DNA of 64,000 nucleotides from Sporisorium sorghi (taxonomy: Eukaryota > Basidiomycota > Ustilaginomycetes > Ustilaginales > Ustilaginaceae), in the NCBI GenBank assembly GCA_023212695.1, contig JALCCG010000012.1, positions 105,761-169,760 of the forward strand, written 5' to 3'. Positions within the stretch are counted from its first letter, which is position 1. Every line of letters begins with the position of its first letter. The notes under the pieces are model-generated. The model ran no database searches, was not told the origin of the DNA, and was given only the letters and a program-made list of their open reading frames with translations. The position numbers and the translations under genes were made by a program. Shown here in pieces: positions 59,138 through 64,000 of the stretch.

Positions 59138-60832
59138 CTACTTTGAATGGTTTGCAGGCCTATTCCACGAATCCTTCAATGAAACGATGCGGTTAAACAC
59201 AAGCTTGTGCTCTGTTGAATACTTGGAATCCACGCAGAAATAGCCGTGTCGGATGAATTGGTACGTGTTGTGCGCAGTCGCTTCCGCCATCAAAGGCTCC
59301 AATACAGCGGCTTCGACTTTAATGAGCGATTCCGGGTTGATCAGATCTTCCCAGACGTTACCCGATTCGGATAACTCGGCTGATTCCTTCAGCAGCTTAT
59401 CATACAGATGAAGTTCCGCTGTGATCCCATGCCTGGCCGAGACCCAATGCAGCGTCGATTTCACCTTTCTTGCATTAAATCCGCTGCCGCTCTTGGTTTC
59501 GGGATCATACGTACAGTGGATCTCCTGGATGTCCCCTGTTGATTCGTCCTTCACGATATGCTCACATTTGATAAAATAAGCGCCCTTTAAGCGCACTTCC
59601 TTGCCGGGCGACAACCGGTGAAATCCGGGAGCCGGCTCCTCCATGAAATCCTCCCTCTCGATAAACAGCTCCCGTGAAAAAGGAACCTCCCGAACCCCTT
59701 TCGATTCATCGCCTTCATGATTCGGAACGATCAGCATCTCGCTCCAATCTTCCGGAACATTGGTAATGATGACCTTCAGCGGCTTGATGACAGCCATCAC
59801 GTTGTGGCAGTGTTCCTTCAAATCTTGACGGATATAATGGTCAAGCATGGCCGAATCCACCATGCTGTTGCTGCGAAACACGCCGAGCTCACCCAGAAAT
59901 CCCCGAATCCCTTCCGGTGTCACTCCCCGCCGCCGGAGCCCTTTAAGCGTGGGCAGTCTGGGGTCGTCCCAACCATCCACGAAACCACCTTCAACCAGCT
60001 CCCTCAGATACCGCTTGCTTGTCACGAAGCCGGAGATGTTCAATCGTCCGAACTCCCTTTGCTTGGGCGGCTCCTTGATTTCAAGCTCGGTTACCACCCA
60101 CTCATACAGCGGTCGATGATCTTTAAACTCGGCTGAGCACAGCGAATGTGTGATTCCTTCAATGGAGTCCTGAATCGGATGGGCAAAGTCATACATCGGA
60201 TAGATGCACCATGCGCTTCCGGTTCGATAATGCTCGGCATGAAGGATACGATACAGCACAGGGTCTCTTAAATTCATGTTGGGCGAAGCCATGTCGATTT
60301 TGGCCCGGAGTACTTTCGCTGATACAGCGAATACCCCCGCCTTCATTTGCTCAAATAATGATACATTTTCTTCAACGCTGCGCTCACGGAATGGACTGTT
60401 CTTGCCTGCTTCCGTCAGTGTTCCCCGGTACTCCGTCATTCCCTCGGGCGTAAGATCACAGACGTAGGCCTTCCCCTTGCGGATTAGTTTCTTGGCCGCT
60501 TCTGCGATTTGCTCGGAATAATCCGAGCCATAATAAACCTCCGGCGTATACCCCAGCCACGCGCTATCCTCCTGGATCGCTTGTACGTATTTCACATCCT
60601 CCTTCAGAGGATTCGTATCGTCAAACCGAAGGTTGAATGTTCCATGAAATTGGCTTGCTATGGAATGGTTGATGTGTATGGCATAAGCGCTGCCAATGTG
60701 CAGGTAGCCGTTAGGCTCAGGCGGAAAGCGGGTGGCCACGGGTCTGTGGTACACTCCCTTTTCAATATCTTCCTTAACCATTCTTGTCAAAAAATTCACC
60801 GTTTCTTCTCCCAAACTCTTATCATGAATCAT
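59138..60832 (-). CDS. glnS: Glutaminyl-tRNA synthetase
   Basis: The protein (564 residues) is a class Ic synthetase. The HIGH motif is PNGYLHIGSAYAI (near 36) and the KMSKS-type motif reads VTSKRYLRELVEGG. GSAWCIYPMYDFAHPIQDSIEGITHSLCS is the GlnRS/GluRS core typical for GlnRS, and a C-terminal beta-barrel anticodon domain follows (VRLKGAYFIKCEHIV). Most Firmicutes make Gln-tRNA by the GatCAB route and lack GlnRS, so this gene is likely of transferred origin. ATG 60832 follows AAGGAGGAG; the ORF's upstream extension is in the leader. Control is by a T-box. Confidence 0.96.
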   Translation of the reverse strand: MIHDKSLGEETVNFLTRMVKEDIEKGVYHRPVATRFPPEPNGYLHIGSAYAIHINHSIASQFHGTFNLRFDDTNPLKEDVKYVQAIQEDSAWLGYTPEVYYGSDYSEQIAEAAKKLIRKGKAYVCDLTPEGMTEYRGTLTEAGKNSPFRERSVEENVSLFEQMKAGVFAVSAKVLRAKIDMASPNMNLRDPVLYRILHAEHYRTGSAWCIYPMYDFAHPIQDSIEGITHSLCSAEFKDHRPLYEWVVTELEIKEPPKQREFGRLNISGFVTSKRYLRELVEGGFVDGWDDPRLPTLKGLRRRGVTPEGIRGFLGELGVFRSNSMVDSAMLDHYIRQDLKEHCHNVMAVIKPLKVIITNVPEDWSEMLIVPNHEGDESKGVREVPFSRELFIEREDFMEEPAPGFHRLSPGKEVRLKGAYFIKCEHIVKDESTGDIQEIHCTYDPETKSGSGFNARKVKSTLHWVSARHGITAELHLYDKLLKESAELSESGNVWEDLINPESLIKVEAAVLEPLMAEATAHNTYQFIRHGYFCVDSKYSTEHKLVFNRIVSLKDSWNRPANHSK

Positions 60833-60884
60833 GCTGAGCTCCTCCTTGGAATTCATCCCGAATAACTTCCTGAAAAAATAAAAA

Positions 60885-61172
60885 AATCCCGTCTCCAAGA
60901 CATTAGTCTTGGGGACGAGATTGGTTTCGCGGTGCCACCCCTGTTTACCGATATATCACGATATCAGCCTTATCGGGTACGGCTATCACAAAACAAGCTT
61001 ATACCCTAGCTCTGTAACAGGAGCTCCTGTCGCACCATCCCTTATCCATAAGTTCCGATGCGCCGCTCAGAGGCTTGGTTCAATAAACGGCTTCCTGCCC
61101 CTTTTCAGCTTACCAGAGCTCTCTGTAGGGAATCCTGTTTCATCTACTCTTCTCTTCATGGCGTTTATAATT
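60885..61172 (-). ncRNA. T-box riboswitch (glutamine) of glnS
   Basis: The minus strand carries the T-box AGGGGTGGCACCGCG (60929-60942 region): UGGC would pair with GCCA, suiting a G discriminator as in tRNA-Gln. Stem I has AGAGAGC and a GAAC-CAA-GCCUCUGAGC segment in which CAA (61075-61077) is a glutamine codon at the specifier position. A terminator of CCCCAAGAC and its complement with seven T residues lies at about 60885-60920. Uncharged tRNA-Gln should raise expression. Confidence 0.93.
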
Positions 61173-61178
61173 TGATCC

Positions 61179-61207
61179 ATAGTATCATCTATAAATAAAA
61201 AAGTAAA
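61179..61207 (-). promoter_or_regulatory. Promoter of the glnS leader
   Basis: TTTACT (61202-61207), 17 bp and TACTAT (61179-61184), just before the T-box leader. Confidence 0.65.
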
Positions 61208-61271
61208 CCGTAAGCGTCACTTAAAATCGCAAAAAATCTTATGAAAATCCCTCCGTTAAACGGTCCAGGAA

Positions 61272-61760
61272 TCAGATTGGCAGCAATTTAACGGTAGCCA
61301 ACTTGCCGCTGACCTGAATGCCGGTCTCCTTCTTGCCGACCTCGGCCAGATCATGGACCAGACGCTCAAGCAGCTTGCGGGCTGCTTCTCCCTCCTTGCC
61401 TTGAATGCGGATGACCGGCTGCACGGCTTTATCCGCTGCAAGCAGCTTGTGCATTTGTGACAGCTTGGTATCGTAGTCGTGCTCCTCGATATGTACAGAC
61501 AAGCGGAATTCCTTCACTTTAATTGGACCGGATGTTTCATTATGGCCTTTCTTTTCCTTCGCAGCCACCTGCTTAGCCTGCCCCCGGCTCACCAGCTTAC
61601 ATGGTGGCGGGCTGCTAAACAAAGAGGTACACACCAGATCGGCTTTGTGGCTCTTGGCCAGTGCGAGCGCCTCTTCCCTTGTGACGATGCCCAGACTCTC
61701 GCCGTTTAACCCGGTAAGTTCAACCTCTCGTGCCTTTATCTTTTCATTCATAATCAACAT
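61272..61760 (-). CDS. infC: Divergent translation initiation factor IF-3 paralogue
   Basis: The 162-residue protein has the IF-3 start MNEKIKAREVELTGLNGESLGIVT (IF-3 N-domain), a lysine-rich linker (KQVAAKEKKGHNETSGPIK) and a C-domain opening VKEFRLSVHIEEHDYDTKL, where standard IF-3 has KEIRLSP(T)IEEHDxxTK. The N-domain loop has an odd SSPPPCK stretch. It stands alone, without rpmI or rplT, so it is probably a second copy and not the housekeeping gene. ATG 61760 follows GGGAGG by eight bases. It may act on a subset of mRNAs or under stress. Confidence 0.8.
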   Translation of the reverse strand: MLIMNEKIKAREVELTGLNGESLGIVTREEALALAKSHKADLVCTSLFSSPPPCKLVSRGQAKQVAAKEKKGHNETSGPIKVKEFRLSVHIEEHDYDTKLSQMHKLLAADKAVQPVIRIQGKEGEAARKLLERLVHDLAEVGKKETGIQVSGKLATVKLLPI

Positions 61761-61848
61761 AAACAAGTCCTCCCATCATACGTGTCTCTCCCATTTCTTC
61801 TCTTGATAGAATAACATATTCCCTTATCTGCATGGATTGTTTTAATAA

Positions 61849-61863
61849 TGACAATAGTTGTCA
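61849..61863. promoter_or_regulatory. 15-bp palindrome upstream of the hydrolase
   Basis: TGACAA-TAG-TTGTCA is a perfect palindrome. Overlapping it is AATAGT-TGTC-ACTATT (61853-61868), and a third, TAGTTGAACTA, follows at 61877-61887. Likely operator of a MarR- or HxlR-type regulator that is not encoded nearby. Confidence 0.55.
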
Positions 61864-61936
61864 CTATTATGGGTTATAGTTGAACTACAAACAACAAGCA
61901 ATGGGATAGGTTCCATTGCCCTAAGGAGGATATGAT

Positions 61937-62752
61937 ATGCAGTCCGCTCAGGATATTCAATCAACCAAACGCAAGTATTTTCAATCAGGCAATTTGAAAC
62001 TCTCCTACCTCGATTATGGTGGCGAGAGTCTTAATGTTCTCCTTATGCTGCATGGGCATATGAATGATGCCGAAACCTTCACGAAATTAGCCGCAAAGTT
62101 TACGGATTGGCGGGTGATCGGGCTTGACCAACGCGGTCACGGCTGGAGTGAGCATTCCCCGGATAAAAATTACTCAAGAGAGAGTTATGTGGAGGATATC
62201 CACACCTTGATTACATCCGAGTTAAAGGGACAACAGGTAACATTGCTCGGACATTCTTTAGGAGGCATCAACGCATACCAGTTTGCTGCCCGGTATCCGC
62301 AGTACGTTAAAGCCGTTATCGTAGAAGACATCGGGGCCGAGATTGACGTCGACATGTCCTTTATCGGGAACCTGCCGGAACGATCAGATACACTAGACGA
62401 CCTTAAAGAGGCTCTTCTGCGTATTGGCCTAAGAAATGTCGATTACTTTGCTGAAAGCGTATTTGAAGATGAGAGAGGCTGGGGCTTCCGTTCGGATCTG
62501 CAGGGAATTCCGGTTTCTGCACAGCATACGAAAGGCGACTGGTGGGAGGACTGGTTGGCCTCCTCTTGCCCGATCCTGCTTATTCACGGCAAACAAAGTT
62601 TCGCCTTGGACGAAGCCCATGCCAGACTAATGGCATCCCGGAGGCCTCATACTTCTCTCGTTGTTTTTGAACAATGCGGCCACGATATCCATTCTACCGA
62701 TTTGGAAGGATATACCCAGGCAGTGAAGGAGTTCCTAGGCACGCTAACATAA
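61937..62752 (+). CDS. Alpha/beta-fold hydrolase
   Basis: The 271-residue protein has an alpha/beta hydrolase fold. VLLMLHGHMNDAETF gives the oxyanion HG motif, VIGLDQRGHGWSEHS the next strand, and GHSLGGINAYQFAARYP the nucleophile elbow (Ser near 98). The acid is likely in LLIHGKQSFALDEAH and the base His in FEQCGHDIHSTD. ATG follows AAGGAGG. The palindromes just upstream suggest regulation. Substrate class (ester, lactone or haloalkane) is not visible. Confidence 0.93.
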   Translation: MQSAQDIQSTKRKYFQSGNLKLSYLDYGGESLNVLLMLHGHMNDAETFTKLAAKFTDWRVIGLDQRGHGWSEHSPDKNYSRESYVEDIHTLITSELKGQQVTLLGHSLGGINAYQFAARYPQYVKAVIVEDIGAEIDVDMSFIGNLPERSDTLDDLKEALLRIGLRNVDYFAESVFEDERGWGFRSDLQGIPVSAQHTKGDWWEDWLASSCPILLIHGKQSFALDEAHARLMASRRPHTSLVVFEQCGHDIHSTDLEGYTQAVKEFLGTLT

Positions 62753-62985
62753 AAAATCCAAACAGATAGCAGCCAGCATAACGAGAAGAATGTTGAAATT
62801 TTTTTATGTAGGATAGACTTTCAAGATAACATTCTCCCTGAAACTACGTAAGCGTGGTGATAAGAGTAAGCAGCTGCTTGGCAGAATACTCATCTTTATT
62901 CCTCTATTCTTGATTTTTTATTTATTAGGTAGGTTTGTGATATTTGATATCATAGATTTTGGGATTAATCTCTCGGAATCTAAGA

Positions 62986-63031
62986 CCTTAACTCGACGAA
63001 TTACACCCTTTTGTCGAGTTAAGGTGTTTTT
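62986..63031 (+). terminator. Terminator between convergent genes
   Basis: A 12-bp perfect stem (CCTTAACTCGAC and complement, 62986-62997 with 63013-63024) is followed by a run of T on the plus strand. The preceding 62753-62985 shows no gene. Confidence 0.88.
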
Positions 63032-63032
63032 T

Positions 63033-63782
63033 TCATTTCTCGAGGTTCTGCTTTAACGGGACAAAATAGGTTTGGTAAACCTCTCCTTCCCTGATTTCCA
63101 GGCAGTTCAGCTGTTTGCCGTACACGCATGCCCCATCAATGCCAATCTTGTCTCCATCCTCACTGAACCAAACCTTCTCGGATGCATGCAGGTTGATGGC
63201 CGGCGTATGCCCGAATACAACGGTTTTGGGAAGACCGGTCGGATAATTATAGAACTTGTCGCGAATCCATATGAAATCATCCTGCACCTGCTGCTTCCAA
63301 TCCTCCACAGCCGGATTAATCCCGGCATGCACAAAGATGTGGGTGTCTGTCTCATAATATAGCCGGAGTGTATTGAGGAATGCGAGATGATGTTCATAAT
63401 GCTTCTTAATATAGGCTTTACCCTCGTTATACTTGTCCCGCTCCATTTCACCTTCAAAGAAATCAGCGCCGCAGTAACTCTCAATTGTATGTCGCGCACC
63501 GTTGCGAATCCAGCGCGAATTCACTTCCTCCGAATCCAGCAGAATAGCATCCAGCATCATCTGATCATGGTTCCCGCGAAGGGTGATGACTCCGCAATCT
63601 TGCAGTGCCATTACCTGTTCCACAACTTCCTTGCTTCGCAGTCCCCGGTCCACATAATCACCAAGCAGGATGAGCCGATCTTCATCCGGATCAAAACGAA
63701 CGTCTAACAATAACTGATTAAACTCATCATAACAGCCATGAATGTCACTAATAGCTAAGACCCGAATCGTGATCCCCTCCAC
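63033..63782 (-). CDS. Metallophosphoesterase, serine/threonine phosphatase type
   Basis: A 244-249 residue protein with the calcineurin-like phosphoesterase motifs: LAISDIHGCYDEF (GDxHG family D-x-H), LGDYVDRGLRSKEV, LRGNHDQMM, and VHAGINPAVE plus VVFGHTPAINLH, which carry the two metal sites. It resembles PrpC/PrpE-type bacterial phosphatases. The longest frame starts at GTG 63782 without a ribosome site. GGAGGGG (63774-63780) points at ATT 63767, from which the protein reads xRVLAISDIHG, the usual family start. Confidence 0.9.
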   Translation of the reverse strand: MEGITIRVLAISDIHGCYDEFNQLLLDVRFDPDEDRLILLGDYVDRGLRSKEVVEQVMALQDCGVITLRGNHDQMMLDAILLDSEEVNSRWIRNGARHTIESYCGADFFEGEMERDKYNEGKAYIKKHYEHHLAFLNTLRLYYETDTHIFVHAGINPAVEDWKQQVQDDFIWIRDKFYNYPTGLPKTVVFGHTPAINLHASEKVWFSEDGDKIGIDGACVYGKQLNCLEIREGEVYQTYFVPLKQNLEK

Positions 63783-63919
63783 TTCTTAGGAAATGATATA
63801 AACCCAAACCCCCATAAATTGTACATTCTAATTAGGTATTCTAGCATAATCTTATCATTCGCGAAGAACACTTCTATACGGCCTGCCGTGGATCTCACAT
63901 AAAAAAAGGCGCTCCATCA

Positions 63920-64000
63920 AGTCGGGACTGACCCCCGTTTGTGAGACAGGGATCAAAACACCTAGCAAGTTTAAGCAGCCAGTTGCCGGAAATGAACCGG
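63920..64000 (-). mobile_element. End of a probable IS3-family (IS150-like) insertion sequence
   Basis: The right edge contains GGACTGACCCCCGTTTGTGAGACA, split here as GGACTGACCCCC then GTTTGTGAGACA, a pattern typical of IS3-family inverted-repeat ends. Inward on the minus strand a frame ends PVHFRQLAA then TAA (63971-63973), like the C-terminus of an IS3 orfB transposase. Only about 80 bases are in the window, so the call is provisional. Confidence 0.5.

Noticed and set aside
1..64000. CRISPR array, prophage, defence island, toxin-antitoxin pair or tRNA gene
   Set aside because: I saw no regular spaced repeats, phage structural genes, known defence proteins, toxin pairs or cloverleaf sequences.

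Overview
The window looks like a chromosomal segment of a spore-forming low-to-mid GC Firmicute, most probably Paenibacillus or a close relative. The signs are two spore-germination (ger) operons, a YjcZ-type small sporulation protein, T-box leaders on thrS and glnS, frequent TTG starts behind strong GGAGG ribosome sites, and many ECF sigma/anti-sigma pairs, GNAT acetyltransferases and MFS pumps. I saw no rRNA, tRNA, CRISPR array or prophage. This is inferred from gene content; no database search was run.

Layout. 1-6 kb: an hscC-type Hsp70 with a translationally coupled J-like/TPR partner cut by the left edge, then a secreted multidomain chitinase. 6-11 kb: a CAP-domain lipoprotein, a methyltransferase, a Fur-controlled iron-siderophore binding lipoprotein, and a MerR regulator coupled to a GAP-family membrane protein. 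11-15 kb: ger operon 1 (AA-AC-small-AB). 15-17.6 kb: thrS with its T-box, and a 47-aa membrane protein whose promoter copies the MerR operator-promoter. 17.7-21 kb: three GNAT enzymes and an FMN reductase. 21-25 kb: ECF module 1, LysR and a DMT exporter. 25-35 kb: a yybP-ykoY riboswitch with terC, an ABC exporter, oxidoreductases, MFS and GNAT genes, and the YjcZ gene. 35-40 kb: two back-to-back ECF modules. 40-43.5 kb: an MFS pump with a MarR regulator broken by an in-frame stop, GNAT and DJ-1 genes. 43.5-48 kb: an unknown gene, a probable frameshifted membrane gene and ger operon 2 (AA-AB-AC). 48-58 kb: Dabb/Bcr pair, WG-repeat protein, DoxX-TetR-DUF2269 operon, MFS, NUDIX, and two half-size DMT genes flanking a Crp-type regulator. 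58-64 kb: pentapeptide protein, glnS with T-box, stand-alone IF-3 paralogue, hydrolase, phosphoesterase, and the end of a probable IS3-family element.

The most interesting links are regulatory. (1) Two loci 7 kb apart carry nearly the same MerR-type promoter with a 19-bp spacer around a TGACGC dyad, which defines a small regulon. (2) Two ECF operons and a separate secreted-protein gene share a TGTC(C/A)C-N18/19-GTTATA promoter. The secreted protein is a soluble paralogue of the anti-sigma ectodomain and may act as a decoy or feedback part. (3) The thrS and glnS T-boxes carry ACC and CAA at exactly equivalent specifier positions. (4) Several genes are broken or oddly started: the MarR nonsense codon, a frameshifted membrane protein next to ger operon 2, and two genes whose best ribosome site points at AUC or AUU.
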